Positions 8,263 through 17,142 of a stretch of 37,941 bases of DNA are shown here, one piece after another. The notes beneath the pieces are model-generated. The model searched no databases. It was not told the origin of the DNA and saw nothing but the letters and a program-made list of their open reading frames with translations. Each line of letters begins with the position of its first letter. Within the stretch, counting starts at the first letter, position 1. The DNA lies in contig NZ_CAJWCF010000042.1 in the NCBI RefSeq assembly GCF_913020055.1, forward strand, positions 1 to 37,941, in the 5' to 3' direction. The DNA is from an uncultured Paraglaciecola sp. Lineage in GTDB: Bacteria > Pseudomonadota > Gammaproteobacteria > Enterobacterales > Alteromonadaceae. Both the position numbers and the translations under genes were made by a program.

Positions 8263-11091
8263 ATGGATAGAATTGAAGTACGCGGTGCCCGCACCCACAA
8301 TCTCAAGAACATCAATCTAGATATACCCAGAGACAAATTAACTGTGATCACAGGTTTGTCTGGTTCAGGTAAATCTTCTTTGGCTTTCGATACCTTGTAT
8401 GCTGAAGGACAAAGACGTTACGTCGAGTCTTTGTCGGCCTATGCCAGACAATTTTTATCTATGATGGAAAAGCCTGATGTAGATCATATTGAAGGTTTAT
8501 CACCCGCTATTTCCATCGAGCAAAAATCTACTTCGCACAATCCACGTTCTACAGTGGGTACCATTACAGAGATTTACGATTATTTACGTTTACTATATGC
8601 ACGTGTTGGTGAGCCTAGATGCCCTGAACATCATGTGCCCTTAGATGCTCAAACCATCAGTCAAATGGTTGATAGAGTGTTGGCTATGCCAGCGGACACC
8701 AAATTAATGTTGTTAGGACCAGTGGTTCAAGATCGCAAAGGTGAACATCTTAAAACATTAGAAAATCTAGCCGCTCAAGGTTTTATTCGTGCTCGAATCG
8801 ATGGCAATGTGTGTGATTTATCTGATCCTCCAGAACTCGACTTACATAAAAAGCACACTATTGAAGTGGTGGTCGACCGTTTTAAAGTGCGTGAAGATTT
8901 AAAACTACGCCTGGCTGAGTCTTTTGAAACTGCGTTAAATTTATCTGGTGGCACTGCAAAAGTGGCTTATATGGACGAGCCAGAAAAACAAGAATTAGTA
9001 TTTTCTTCGAATTTTGCGTGCCCACATTGTGGTTACAGCATGGCAGAGTTAGAGCCTCGATTGTTTTCTTTTAATAATCCTGCTGGAGCCTGTCAAAGTT
9101 GTGATGGACTGGGCACTAGGCAATTTTTTGACCCACACCGGATTATCGCTAACGATGAAATTAGCTTGTCTGGTGGTGCTATTCGAGGCTGGGATAAACG
9201 TAGTTACTATTATTTTCAAATGTTGCAAGCCGTCGCCGATCACTACAAATTTAACTTAACTGTGCCATTCGCAGAGCTCGATGAAAAAGCCAGGGATATT
9301 GTGTTGTATGGCAGTAAAGGCACATCGTTAAAGTTTAAGTATATTAATGACCGTGGCGACATTATGGAGCGTAAACATCCCTTTGAAGGGATTATTCCGA
9401 ATATGGAACGGCGCTACAAAGAAACGGAGTCTAACGCCGTACGTGATGAGCTTTCCAAATATTTGAGCCAACAGCATTGCTCAACGTGTTCTGGGAGTCG
9501 TCTTAGATTGGAGGCCAGAAACGTATTTGTTGGGGAAACACCACTCAATATTATTACTGATATGTCGATTGCCGATGCATTGGAATTTTTCGCTAATCTG
9601 ACTCTAACTGGCAAACGTTTAAAAATTGCAGAAAAAATATTTAAAGAAATCAATGATAGATTGACCTTTTTAGTCAATGTAGGTCTGAATTACCTATCAC
9701 TTTCTCGTAGCGCAGATACCTTGTCAGGAGGCGAAGCACAGCGGATCAGATTAGCCAGTCAAATAGGTGCAGGTTTAGTGGGCGTTATGTACGTGCTCGA
9801 CGAACCTTCTATTGGTTTGCATCAGCGAGATAACGCAAGATTACTTGAGACGCTTGTTCACTTGCGTGACTTAGGTAACACAGTAATCGTGGTTGAACAT
9901 GACGAGGATGCTATCCGTGCAGCTGATTTTGTATTGGATATTGGTCCAGGTGCGGGTGTTCATGGTGGTGAAATTGTTGCTCAAGGTTCTATCGAAGATA
10001 TAAAAAATAGTGAGCGTTCGCTAACAGGTAAATACTTGTCAGGTAGAGAAAGAATAGAAATTCCAGCTAAGCGAACGGAAATTGATCAAGACAAGTGGGT
10101 AGTGCTAACTGGTGCTACTGGTAACAACTTGCAAGATGTTACGTTTAGAGCACCACTTGGGTTAATGACTTGCGTAACGGGTGTGTCTGGATCAGGTAAA
10201 TCTACCTTAATCAACGATACCTTCTATCGTATTGCCCACAGAGAATTAAACGGAGCCACCACAGGTGAGCCTGCACCCTATAAAACCATTACTGGTATGC
10301 AGTTTATGGACAAGGTGGTGGATATTGACCAAAGCCCTATAGGCCGTACTCCACGCTCAAACCCTGCGACTTATGCTGGTATTTTTACCCCGGTGCGTGA
10401 ATTATTTGCTGGTACCCAAGAATCCAGATCTCGTGGTTATAAACCAGGAAGGTTTAGCTTTAATGTGAAAGGTGGACGTTGTGAAGCATGCCAAGGCGAT
10501 GGTGTAATTAAAGTAGAAATGCACTTTTTACCGGATGTGTATGTGCCTTGTGATGTGTGTAAAGGTAAGCGCTATAATCGCGAAACATTAGAAATTCAGT
10601 ATAAAGGACTGAATATTCATCAAGTATTAGATATGACGGTAGAAGAGGCTCGTCCCTTCTTCGATGTTATTCCAGCTATTGCTCGCAAGTTACAAACATT
10701 GATGGACGTAGGTTTGTCCTATGTACGTTTGGGTCAAGCTGCTACTACGTTATCAGGCGGTGAAGCACAACGCGTTAAATTAGCTAAAGAATTGTCCAAG
10801 CGTGATACGGGCCAGACCCTGTATATATTGGATGAACCCACTACAGGTTTACATTTTCACGACATCAAGCAGTTATTGGAAGTGCTACATAGATTACGTG
10901 ACCATGGCAATACAGTAGTAGTGATTGAACATAACCTAGATGTGATTAAAACTGCAGACTGGGTAATTGATCTTGGCCCTGAAGGCGGCTCGGGAGGGGG
11001 GCAGATAGTTGCTCAAGGTAGGCCTGAAGATATTTGTCATGTAGAAGAATCGCATACCGCACGTTTTCTTAGATCACTATTGCATAAGTAG
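8263..11091 (+). CDS. uvrA: UvrABC excinuclease subunit A
   Basis: A 942-residue DNA damage recognition ATPase of nucleotide excision repair; it forms dimers, loads UvrB on lesions and acts in the cytoplasm. Two ABC modules are visible: Walker [15 protein letters not shown] (about 31) and [11 protein letters not shown] in the second half, ABC signatures LSGGEAQR in both halves, and Walker [11 protein letters not shown] and [10 protein letters not shown]. Zinc-finger cysteines occur at CPHCGYSM with CQSCDGLG, and CEACQGDG with [10 protein letters not shown]. Length matches the usual 940 or so. The start [17 protein letters not shown] is the family consensus, although no clear Shine-Dalgarno precedes it. 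No SOS box was seen in the 188-bp upstream gap shared with the divergent transporter gene, so damage induction is not supported by the sequence. A small thioesterase gene follows after 12 bases. Confidence 0.98.
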   Translation: MDRIEVRGARTHNLKNINLDIPRDKLTVITGLSGSGKSSLAFDTLYAEGQRRYVESLSAYARQFLSMMEKPDVDHIEGLSPAISIEQKSTSHNPRSTVGTITEIYDYLRLLYARVGEPRCPEHHVPLDAQTISQMVDRVLAMPADTKLMLLGPVVQDRKGEHLKTLENLAAQGFIRARIDGNVCDLSDPPELDLHKKHTIEVVVDRFKVREDLKLRLAESFETALNLSGGTAKVAYMDEPEKQELVFSSNFACPHCGYSMAELEPRLFSFNNPAGACQSCDGLGTRQFFDPHRIIANDEISLSGGAIRGWDKRSYYYFQMLQAVADHYKFNLTVPFAELDEKARDIVLYGSKGTSLKFKYINDRGDIMERKHPFEGIIPNMERRYKETESNAVRDELSKYLSQQHCSTCSGSRLRLEARNVFVGETPLNIITDMSIADALEFFANLTLTGKRLKIAEKIFKEINDRLTFLVNVGLNYLSLSRSADTLSGGEAQRIRLASQIGAGLVGVMYVLDEPSIGLHQRDNARLLETLVHLRDLGNTVIVVEHDEDAIRAADFVLDIGPGAGVHGGEIVAQGSIEDIKNSERSLTGKYLSGRERIEIPAKRTEIDQDKWVVLTGATGNNLQDVTFRAPLGLMTCVTGVSGSGKSTLINDTFYRIAHRELNGATTGEPAPYKTITGMQFMDKVVDIDQSPIGRTPRSNPATYAGIFTPVRELFAGTQESRSRGYKPGRFSFNVKGGRCEACQGDGVIKVEMHFLPDVYVPCDVCKGKRYNRETLEIQYKGLNIHQVLDMTVEEARPFFDVIPAIARKLQTLMDVGLSYVRLGQAATTLSGGEAQRVKLAKELSKRDTGQTLYILDEPTTGLHFHDIKQLLEVLHRLRDHGNTVVVIEHNLDVIKTADWVIDLGPEGGSGGGQIVAQGRPEDICHVEESHTARFLRSLLHK

Positions 11092-11103
11092 GGGCTTAAT
11101 CGC

Positions 11104-11502
11104 ATGTTTAGTGAAGAGTTTAATGTACGTTTTTACGAAACCGATGCTTTAGCTCATGTGAGTAATACAGTGTTAGTAGGTTGGTTTGAAAGTGGCCGAG
11201 AGCCAATTTTTAAATTATTTAATCCTGAGTTGGATTTGCAAAACTGGCCACTTATTTTGGCCAGTTACAAAGTGGATTTTTTAGAGCAGATTTATTATGG
11301 ACAAAAAGTTCAGGTTAAAACCTATATTAGTCGAATAGGTACTAGTTCTTTTGATGTTTATCAGGAGTTATGGCAGAAGCAAAAGAAGTGTGCGACAGGC
11401 ACCACAACGTTAGTTCATTTTGATTTTAAAACTAAACAAGCTGTAGCGATAAACGATAAAATAAAAACGGTCCTTTTAGCTCACAGTATCCCTGAGTCAT
11501 AA
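11104..11502 (+). CDS. Acyl-CoA thioesterase, 4HBT hotdog family (YbgC/FadM-like)
   Basis: A 132-residue single hotdog domain. The active-site region RFYETDALAHVSNTVLVGWFESGREP matches the YbgC/FadM-type pattern, with the Asp of ETDALAHVSN as likely catalytic residue. The family hydrolyses acyl-CoA thioesters in the cytoplasm; chain length preference cannot be read from sequence. The ATG at 11104 follows uvrA by 12 bases, so it is likely cotranscribed with uvrA, with no obvious functional link. It converges on the chemoreceptor gene with 24 bases between. Confidence 0.85.
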   Translation: MFSEEFNVRFYETDALAHVSNTVLVGWFESGREPIFKLFNPELDLQNWPLILASYKVDFLEQIYYGQKVQVKTYISRIGTSSFDVYQELWQKQKKCATGTTTLVHFDFKTKQAVAINDKIKTVLLAHSIPES

Positions 11503-11526
11503 CGTTTTTTATACCAAAATATAAGC

Positions 11527-13149
11527 TTATACTTTAAATTGTTTCGCTATACCTTCCAAATGTTGAGCCAATCGGGCCAGCTCGGAACCTACCGATGCTA
11601 ACTTTTTCGAACTAGAGGCAGTTTCTTCGGTACGGCTATGGATTTCGTCAACATTGTTACTAATGGTTCTGGCCACATTTTGTTGCTCACCAGTAGAGCG
11701 AGCAATTTGATCGTTCATGCTAGTAATACGGCTAATTGTTTCAGTAATAACTGATAAACTAGCCCCAGCTTTATTGGCTGTTTCAACACTGGTTGTTGCT
11801 TGTTCAGTGCCTTTAGCCATCACACTTACTGCAGAACGAGCAGCATTTTGTAGTTGTTCAATGGTTTTCTGAATTTGCTCTGTGGATTGTTGTGTTCTTG
11901 AGGCTAAGGTGCGCACTTCATCGGCCACTACAGCAAACCCCCGGCCTTGTTCGCCGGCTCTTGCTGCTTCAATTGCTGCGTTAAGCGCAAGTAGATTAGT
12001 TTGTTCTGCAATGCCTTTTATGACATCAAGTACCACACCGACTTGATTTGAATCAGCCTCAAGTTTCCTAATCACTTCAGCCGTGTCTTCAACATTGGCA
12101 GCCAGCTCCTGAATGCGATGCACTGTATCGTTGACGACTGTCTGCCCATCATCTGCAGCACTTGAGGCATCACCTGCAGCATTTGCTGCTTCAGCGGCAC
12201 TCTCAGCAACGGCAATAACGCTGTTGCTCATCTCGTCTACTGCTGTTTTTGCTTGATCAGCTGAACGTTGCTGAACATCAATCGTTTTATTCGTGTCATC
12301 AGTTAGTTGATTTAAGTTTTGTGCTAATTGCGACAACGGTATGGAAGAATTAACAATGTCCTTAACAACGCCTTGTAACTTCTCCATAAACTGATTAAAC
12401 CAGTGTACCAAATCGCCAATTTCGTCTTGATTATTCGACGTAATTCTTACGGTTAAATCCCCGTCTTCTTGAGCAATATCTTTTAGAGAGTTAACCACCT
12501 GGACAATGCTAACTTTGATGCCATTAACAATAGGAACGGCGGTGGCAAATAATAAGACAATAGTTAACAAAGCCATTATCCCACCTATGACTACTGTAGA
12601 TTGGCCGCTATCACTGGCTTCTTGTATATCTGTTTGGAAAGCCTTAGTACGCACTTCTTTAAAGGTTGTTAAGTTTTCAAAGGCGTTGTCATAGTTTTTG
12701 TTCATGGTGGCTGATAATTCACCTAGTTTTGAATAGTCTGCGGTACCGTCGATCATCGATTTAGACACGTCAAATGCTAAGTCGTAGTAATCGTTAAAGG
12801 ATTTTAAGATGCTATTAATTTCACCACTTAAATTGGGATTTATAGACTTAATATTTTGCAATAATGTTTGCGTTTCTTTGGCGTGATTTTGAGCATTCTC
12901 TAAGGATTCTTCATCGCCTGTAGTGACTGCGCTACTTAGCGTCTCCTTGACCTTTTCCATTTTGACCAATGCATTTTTGGTTACATCTAACGCGGGATAT
13001 TGTACTTCTATGACGTTTTCTAACAAATCGACATTTTTCAAAGCGGTGGAAGTGGTAATACCTAAATATATCAAAAACCCAACTGTTCCTATTATTGGAA
13101 TAAGAAACAACTTTTGCGCAATAGACATTTTTGTCAAAAAACTCATCAA
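11527..13149 (-). CDS. Methyl-accepting chemotaxis protein
   Basis: A 540-residue chemoreceptor. Membrane helices at about 13-31 and 184-207 enclose a helical periplasmic sensor domain of about 150 residues. A HAMP domain (about 208-262) follows, then the long antiparallel coiled-coil signalling domain, whose tip has the strongly conserved [32 protein letters not shown] region split around position 380-415, where it contacts CheA and CheW. There is no C-terminal pentapeptide for CheR tethering. The sensor domain looks like a four-helix bundle with no recognised ligand motif, so the attractant is unknown. It is a single gene with no chemotaxis operon around it; a CheX phosphatase gene lies 15 kb away at 28473. 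Confidence 0.95.
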   Translation of the reverse strand: MMSFLTKMSIAQKLFLIPIIGTVGFLIYLGITTSTALKNVDLLENVIEVQYPALDVTKNALVKMEKVKETLSSAVTTGDEESLENAQNHAKETQTLLQNIKSINPNLSGEINSILKSFNDYYDLAFDVSKSMIDGTADYSKLGELSATMNKNYDNAFENLTTFKEVRTKAFQTDIQEASDSGQSTVVIGGIMALLTIVLLFATAVPIVNGIKVSIVQVVNSLKDIAQEDGDLTVRITSNNQDEIGDLVHWFNQFMEKLQGVVKDIVNSSIPLSQLAQNLNQLTDDTNKTIDVQQRSADQAKTAVDEMSNSVIAVAESAAEAANAAGDASSAADDGQTVVNDTVHRIQELAANVEDTAEVIRKLEADSNQVGVVLDVIKGIAEQTNLLALNAAIEAARAGEQGRGFAVVADEVRTLASRTQQSTEQIQKTIEQLQNAARSAVSVMAKGTEQATTSVETANKAGASLSVITETISRITSMNDQIARSTGEQQNVARTISNNVDEIHSRTEETASSSKKLASVGSELARLAQHLEGIAKQFKV

Positions 13150-13281
13150 ATCACCTTTTATATTGTGTCTGCGACTCTAGTGCATCCGTAACGTATAATA
13201 TTCCCTTTCGAAAATCAGTATAGACAAGTTATCGTTCAAGAAAATAAATTCTTATCACTGATTGTCTAGGATACGACTTTT

Positions 13282-13755
13282 TTAACCGTCATATGGGCTG
13301 ACACTCATGCCTAGTAGGGAATATCCGACGGTCGCTAAATCACCTTCCCACCCTTTAGTAGTTAAAGTGCCGGTAACCCAAACTGCATCGTATAGGTTAT
13401 CTATCGGCACAGATTCAGAAAACTTCACGTAAACGATTTGATTGGCTGGCGGAGGCGGCACATGAATACAGGCTCCAAAATAAGGTACTAATAAAAACTC
13501 ACTGGTTGTCTCGTTATTACCTTCTAGAGGAACAACAAAGCCTGGTATTTTTACCAATTTACCATCTAGACTCTCAACTACAGGTGCATCTAGCCCCATT
13601 TGTTGCATACTGCCATCGTGGTCAAATGGTGCATCGGGGGCTTGATAGTTTGGTGGCACCATGTCTTCCCAGAAGAGCTCCAAAGGTTCATCAGCGAATA
13701 CTAGTTGGCTGAATATTATTGATATCAAACATGCTTTTTTTAAAAAATATATCAT
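13282..13755 (-). CDS. DUF3299 family exported protein
   Basis: A 157-residue protein with a clear signal peptide (hydrophobic FLKKACLISIIFSQLVFA, likely cleaved before DEPLELFW), so periplasmic. The core KIPGFVVPLEG...FLLVPYFGACIHVPPPPANQIVYV is the hallmark of DUF3299, whose biochemical function is not established. The conserved Cys-Ile-His followed by a proline run resembles a metal or heme-binding spot, but that is speculation. In other proteobacteria such genes often neighbour ABC-type export genes; here the neighbours are the chemoreceptor, which is downstream on the same strand after 132 bases, and a divergent diguanylate cyclase, so context does not help. Confidence 0.85.
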   Translation of the reverse strand: MIYFLKKACLISIIFSQLVFADEPLELFWEDMVPPNYQAPDAPFDHDGSMQQMGLDAPVVESLDGKLVKIPGFVVPLEGNNETTSEFLLVPYFGACIHVPPPPANQIVYVKFSESVPIDNLYDAVWVTGTLTTKGWEGDLATVGYSLLGMSVSPYDG

Positions 13756-13882
13756 AAGTATTTATTTGTTTGCCCAAACTAAAAATGCTTTTAATCCCTT
13801 CATTATCCTCATTCAGATAAATTGGAATAGTTGTGGCCAAACATAATGAAAAGCCAATCTCGATATAAAATAACATACAAAG

Positions 13883-13912
13883 CAGGAATTACTATTTATA
13901 GTAATTTGCCTG
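13883..13912. promoter_or_regulatory. Extended dyad, possible operator or hairpin
   Basis: AATTACTAT, two bases, then ATAGTAATT is a perfect 9-bp inverted repeat; CAGG on the left and CCTG on the right extend it to 13 pairs with a two-base bulge on the right side. It lies in the divergent gap 128 bases upstream of the DUF3299 gene and about 390 upstream of the cyclase. It could be an operator; no T-run follows, so it is not a terminator. Confidence 0.4.
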
Positions 13913-14253
13913 TTAGTAAAAACGACAACTGTAATTGATGCAATATCAGTGACCTACAATAAATGGTCAACTATATATACACTTGCTACAATACGACTTT
14001 CGCCTACTAACATAATCTACCCTACCCTTAAATCCGTAGACATTTTTGTTTGGAAGTAGAATTAAGGTACAATATTTTATACCAATCTCAATGAAAAAGT
14101 TTTTCACTAGAATAGTTATATTCAACATAGCGTGACAATGGACTCACTTTAATTTTTGATTACAAAGCTGTAAAATGTTGATTAATAAAGAAATAGTTAT
14201 CTCTATGTATAAGGAAGTTATAGTTTACTTCACGTGCAATTATCACCTATTTT

Positions 14254-14282
14254 TTGACTGTGCCTAAGTTAACCAGTATAAC
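14254..14282 (+). promoter_or_regulatory. Sigma-70-type promoter of the membrane diguanylate cyclase gene
   Basis: TTGACT (-35) and TATAAC (-10) each match consensus at five of six positions and are 17 bases apart. Transcription would begin near 14289. This leaves only about ten bases before the TTG at 14300, too few for a ribosome binding site, and so favours the ATG at 14402 as the start of the gene. Confidence 0.65.
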
Positions 14283-14401
14283 CTTGCTTATAATTTCGTT
14301 TGGGTAATTTGGCTAATACTCAAAATTTACTAAAGAACCCTAACGCCAGTTTTTTGCTGAAAACTAAAGGTCTTGTTAGCGAGAGTGTCAAATATCCATT
14401 G

Positions 14402-15892
14402 ATGAAAGAAATAACCCCCACAAACCCCCTAGAAAGTTTCCAAACCATAGATGCAGCTATAAACGATAACAAAACCATTCCATTTTCTTTATTTACTATG
14501 TTCAGGCAGCGTGGAAATGCCCGAAAAGCTGTTGTGATTTGGTTAATATTTTGTGCCTTAGTTATCCCTTCAAGTGTGATAACTCGTCTTTTTGAGTGGA
14601 CTGGCATTGAGTTGACAGTAGGAAGTGTACAGTTTTACGTTACCGTATACATTCCTATGCTTTTTTGTGTACCAATGGTGTTTTGGTATGATTATTTATG
14701 GGCTGCGATTCCTGCTTATTTTTCTACTTTTTTGGTTGGCTATATTGGCGGAATGCCTCTAGAGTGGTTGCTGGTTTTTTCTCTGGCAAACCCATTGAGC
14801 TTAGCCCTTTATGTTTTATCCTATAAGGTCATTCAACTTAGGCCTGGCATGAATGATTTAGTATCAATTGTGAGTTTTGTGACTATCTCTCTTGTGGCAT
14901 CACTAGCGGGCTCAGTGGGTGCTTTTATTTGGGCTTATGCCAACAAAGTAGGGTTAAACCCCGCATACTTAGTCTGGCAAGGTTGGTGGGTAGGTGGGTG
15001 GCTGCAGGCTGTTCTGATAGTTCTGCCAATTTTACATATGACAGGTCCTTATGTAGAGCGTTGCATTGCTTCAATAAAACCTACTGATAAAAATCCAAAG
15101 TTTGGCGACTATAAAGCAATAACCATCGCCACTATTTCCTTCGTGGCTGTGTTAGTGGGTTATGTGAGTGTTGCGCGGTTTATCAGTATCAAACAATTCG
15201 ACATCATTCAAATTTCATTGGTAGATGATGGCACATTATTAAAAATTCAAAATGCCATTGATGGCATGTCGTATCCGCTCTATATATTGTTAACGGTAAT
15301 TATTGCCTTGATATTTTTGACGTATAAGACTGTTATTTTTTGGCATCAAACGCTTATCAAAGCGAATCAGCAGCTGTTAGATAAAAACCGAGAGTTGGAA
15401 GAATTAGCAGCAACAGACTCATTAACAAAATTATTTAATCGCCGTCGAACTCTAGAATTTGCCACAGCTGAATTTGAACGCTCATTAAGAAACCAGCAAC
15501 ACTTGAGTATATTAATGGTGGATATAGATAAATTTAAGCGTATTAACGATGAGTCTGGTCATCTTGTAGGCGACATAGTCATTAGAGATGTCGCAAAAAG
15601 GTTAACTGAATCAGTGCGGCCCTATGACGTCGCCGGCCATTATGGAGGTGAAGAGTTTATTGTTATCTTACCTGCTACAGACTTAGACAATGCAATTCAA
15701 ATTGCCAAGCGTATCTTGTCAAAGATTGTGCAAACACCGATTCACAGTGAAAAAGGTAATGTAGCAGTAACTGTGAGTATAGGTGCTTCATCATTAATGG
15801 AGTCAGATATAGATTTGAACGTCACTATCGAGCGTGCCGACCAAGCATTGTTAGCTGCAAAAAATGCCGGACGAAACTGTCTTAAATGGTAA
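14402..15892 (+). CDS. Membrane-anchored diguanylate cyclase
   Basis: A protein of about 496 residues that makes c-di-GMP from two GTP at the inner membrane. The N-terminal two thirds carry about eight hydrophobic helices and resemble a MASE1-type integral membrane sensor; the ligand is unknown. A short linker, LIKANQQLLDKNRELEELAA, leads to the GGDEF domain: TDSLTKLFNRRRTLE, DIDKFKRINDESGH, and active-site GGEEF at about 415-419. The inhibitory site RPYD lies five residues before GGEEF, so product feedback is expected. The frame is open from a TTG at 14300, adding 34 unremarkable residues, but the promoter position argues for this ATG; no start has a good ribosome binding site. It appears to be a single-gene unit followed by a gap of 180 bases before ppa on the other strand. 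Confidence 0.88.
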   Translation: MKEITPTNPLESFQTIDAAINDNKTIPFSLFTMFRQRGNARKAVVIWLIFCALVIPSSVITRLFEWTGIELTVGSVQFYVTVYIPMLFCVPMVFWYDYLWAAIPAYFSTFLVGYIGGMPLEWLLVFSLANPLSLALYVLSYKVIQLRPGMNDLVSIVSFVTISLVASLAGSVGAFIWAYANKVGLNPAYLVWQGWWVGGWLQAVLIVLPILHMTGPYVERCIASIKPTDKNPKFGDYKAITIATISFVAVLVGYVSVARFISIKQFDIIQISLVDDGTLLKIQNAIDGMSYPLYILLTVIIALIFLTYKTVIFWHQTLIKANQQLLDKNRELEELAATDSLTKLFNRRRTLEFATAEFERSLRNQQHLSILMVDIDKFKRINDESGHLVGDIVIRDVAKRLTESVRPYDVAGHYGGEEFIVILPATDLDNAIQIAKRILSKIVQTPIHSEKGNVAVTVSIGASSLMESDIDLNVTIERADQALLAAKNAGRNCLKW

Positions 15893-16018
15893 TAGTCGTC
15901 TTTTTTAAGTTAATTCAACCAGTAAAGTTGTTCAATAGCAAAGAACGTAAAGCACAGTGAACTTGGCACAAACAAAATCAGAATCAAATTGGCCGCCATG
16001 GATTTGATCTAACGCCAA

Positions 16019-16042
16019 TAAAAAAGCCGGTTAAAACCGGCT
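16019..16042 (-). terminator. Terminator of ppa
   Basis: AGCCGGTT, two bases, AACCGGCT (16025-16042), followed on the minus strand by a six-base T-run. It lies 31 bases after the ppa stop codon. Confidence 0.85.
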
Positions 16043-16072
16043 AATACATAATTGAATTGATATTCAAGAGTA

Positions 16073-16621
16073 TTAAAAAGCTGGCTTTTCTTCCGCTTCT
16101 TCGTACAACTTAACACTGTTGACGAGTTCCGCTTTAGCCGACGCTGCGTCTTCCCAGCCTTCAATTTTTACCCATTTGTTAGGCTCTAAATCTTTGTAAT
16201 GCTCAAAGAAATGCTGAATTTGATGTTTAGTCAGTTCAGGTATTTGGTCGATATCAGTAATACCACGATAAATTGTTGATAACTTATCAGCAGGTACCGC
16301 AAGAATTTTTGCATCTATACCAGACTCATCAGTCATTTTTAACACACCGATAGGACGACAACGAATTACAGATCCTGCTAAAAGAGGGAAAGGCGTAATG
16401 ACCAATACATCAGCTGGGTCGCCATCTTCAGACAAAGTGTGTGGGACATAACCATAGTTAGTCGGATAATGCATACACGTTGCCATAAAACGGTCAACAA
16501 AAATGGCACCTGACTCTTTGTCCACTTCATATTTAACTGGATCAGAGTGAGCAGGAATTTCGATTATTACATTAATTTCTTCTGGCAAATTTTTACCAGC
16601 GGGTACGGCATTGAGGCTCAT
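16073..16621 (-). CDS. ppa: Soluble inorganic pyrophosphatase (family I)
   Basis: A 182-residue cytoplasmic enzyme that hydrolyses pyrophosphate to phosphate with Mg2+, pulling biosynthetic reactions forward. Consensus features: [18 protein letters not shown] at the N-terminus, the [11 protein letters not shown] strand, and the metal-binding signature DGDPADVLV near residue 66-74, plus DIDQIP and [10 protein letters not shown] near the end. Length agrees with the 175-180 residues of proteobacterial family I enzymes. It is divergent from the membrane pyrophosphatase gene hppA, with the MITE-like element between them. Having both a soluble and a membrane pyrophosphatase side by side suggests a choice between wasting and conserving the energy of pyrophosphate. 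A promoter with a perfect -10 lies just upstream. Confidence 0.97.
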   Translation of the reverse strand: MSLNAVPAGKNLPEEINVIIEIPAHSDPVKYEVDKESGAIFVDRFMATCMHYPTNYGYVPHTLSEDGDPADVLVITPFPLLAGSVIRCRPIGVLKMTDESGIDAKILAVPADKLSTIYRGITDIDQIPELTKHQIQHFFEHYKDLEPNKWVKIEGWEDAASAKAELVNSVKLYEEAEEKPAF

Positions 16622-16657
16622 AGTATTACCTAAAGTTGATGAATTTTATTGCGCAAG

Positions 16658-16686
16658 ATTATAGTGCTTAGAGACGCAAGATGAAA
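16658..16686 (-). promoter_or_regulatory. Probable ppa promoter
   Basis: On the minus strand a perfect TATAAT (-10, 16658-16663) lies 17 bases from a poor TTTCAT (-35), about 37 bases upstream of the ppa start codon. Confidence 0.45.
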
Positions 16687-16764
16687 CTCACCTGAGTGAT
16701 TAAAACGCAGACAAGGCACAAATATTGATTAAAACTTGAACTATTGACAAATATCTCGTTATAG

Positions 16765-16793
16765 TTGCACTGTAAATGTAAAGAAATTGTAAA
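16765..16793 (+). promoter_or_regulatory. Possible original hppA promoter, now upstream of the inserted element
   Basis: TTGCAC (-35) and TGTAAA (-10) are 17 bases apart. If used, the transcript would run through the whole MITE-like element before reaching the hppA start codon, so the element would form most of the mRNA leader. Confidence 0.4.
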
Positions 16794-16879
16794 CAAAACA
16801 ATAAAATAGCCATGTACTCATGAAAGTTGTAAGCAATGGGAGATTGGCGTAATTGAATTGCAAGGTGAACCTATTATTA

Positions 16880-17142
16880 GGGGCTGTTGATCTTTCATAC
16901 GTCCTCGAGACTGAGGTCATTTATTTGGATACCGAGGCATTTGCCTTGAAGTTTAGTCATTCTAAACGAAAGGTAAGCAACGAAGGTAGGCGAATAAATG
17001 GCCCAGCCCGAAGGGTTTTCCTCAAAACGCACTTACTCGGCGTTGAAAGCTGTTTATTTGGATAACCAAACTTCACAGATTTCGCCTTGATTAAGCACAT
17101 TTTGAGGAAAATCTCGGTGACATATGAAAGATCGACAGCCCC
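16880..17142. mobile_element. MITE-like element with terminal inverted repeats, inserted at the 5' end of hppA
   Basis: A 263-bp non-coding element. The ends, counted with the flanking TA (16878-16903 and 17119-17144), are inverted repeats matching at 24 of 26 positions; the likeness continues with mismatches to about 35 bp. Each end begins GGGGCTGT. TA flanks both ends, consistent with a TA target duplication, as in IS630-type and some IS5-group elements; the parent family was not identified. Inside are a perfect 12-bp inverted repeat (TTTTCCTCAAAA at 17016-17027 and TTTTGAGGAAAA at 17100-17111), a GTTTAG/CTAAAC hairpin, a CCC-gaa-GGG hairpin and an AACGC/GCGTT hairpin. There is no transposase frame. 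The first 73 bases recur at 37869-37941 with one difference, which shows that it is a dispersed repeat. Confidence 0.85.
17104..17126 (+). promoter_or_regulatory. Element-borne ribosome binding site and start codon of hppA
   Basis: GAGGA at 17104-17108 is the best Shine-Dalgarno match before the ATG at 17124, with a somewhat long 15-base spacing. Both lie in the right arm of the MITE-like element: GAGG is inside the internal inverted repeat arm 17100-17111, and the ATG is inside the terminal inverted repeat. Either can therefore be base-paired in the transcript. Confidence 0.5.

Larger units (their letters stand above)
13756..14299. other. 544-bp AT-rich intergenic region without a gene
   Basis: This divergent gap between the DUF3299 gene and the membrane diguanylate cyclase holds no convincing open reading frame. 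It contains a strong dyad at 13883-13912 and a good sigma-70-type promoter for the cyclase at 14254-14282. The rest is AT-rich with no repeat that recurs elsewhere in the window. Confidence 0.6.

Noticed and set aside
13691-13876. 61-codon minus-strand frame at the 5' side of the DUF3299 gene
   Set aside because: It overlaps the signal-peptide region of the DUF3299 gene in another frame and has no ribosome binding site or known features.
16853-17065. 70-codon open frame starting with TTG just before the MITE-like element
   Set aside because: It runs from native flanking sequence into the element and stops there. Only its first nine codons matter, as the likely original start of hppA; the rest is element sequence without protein-like features.
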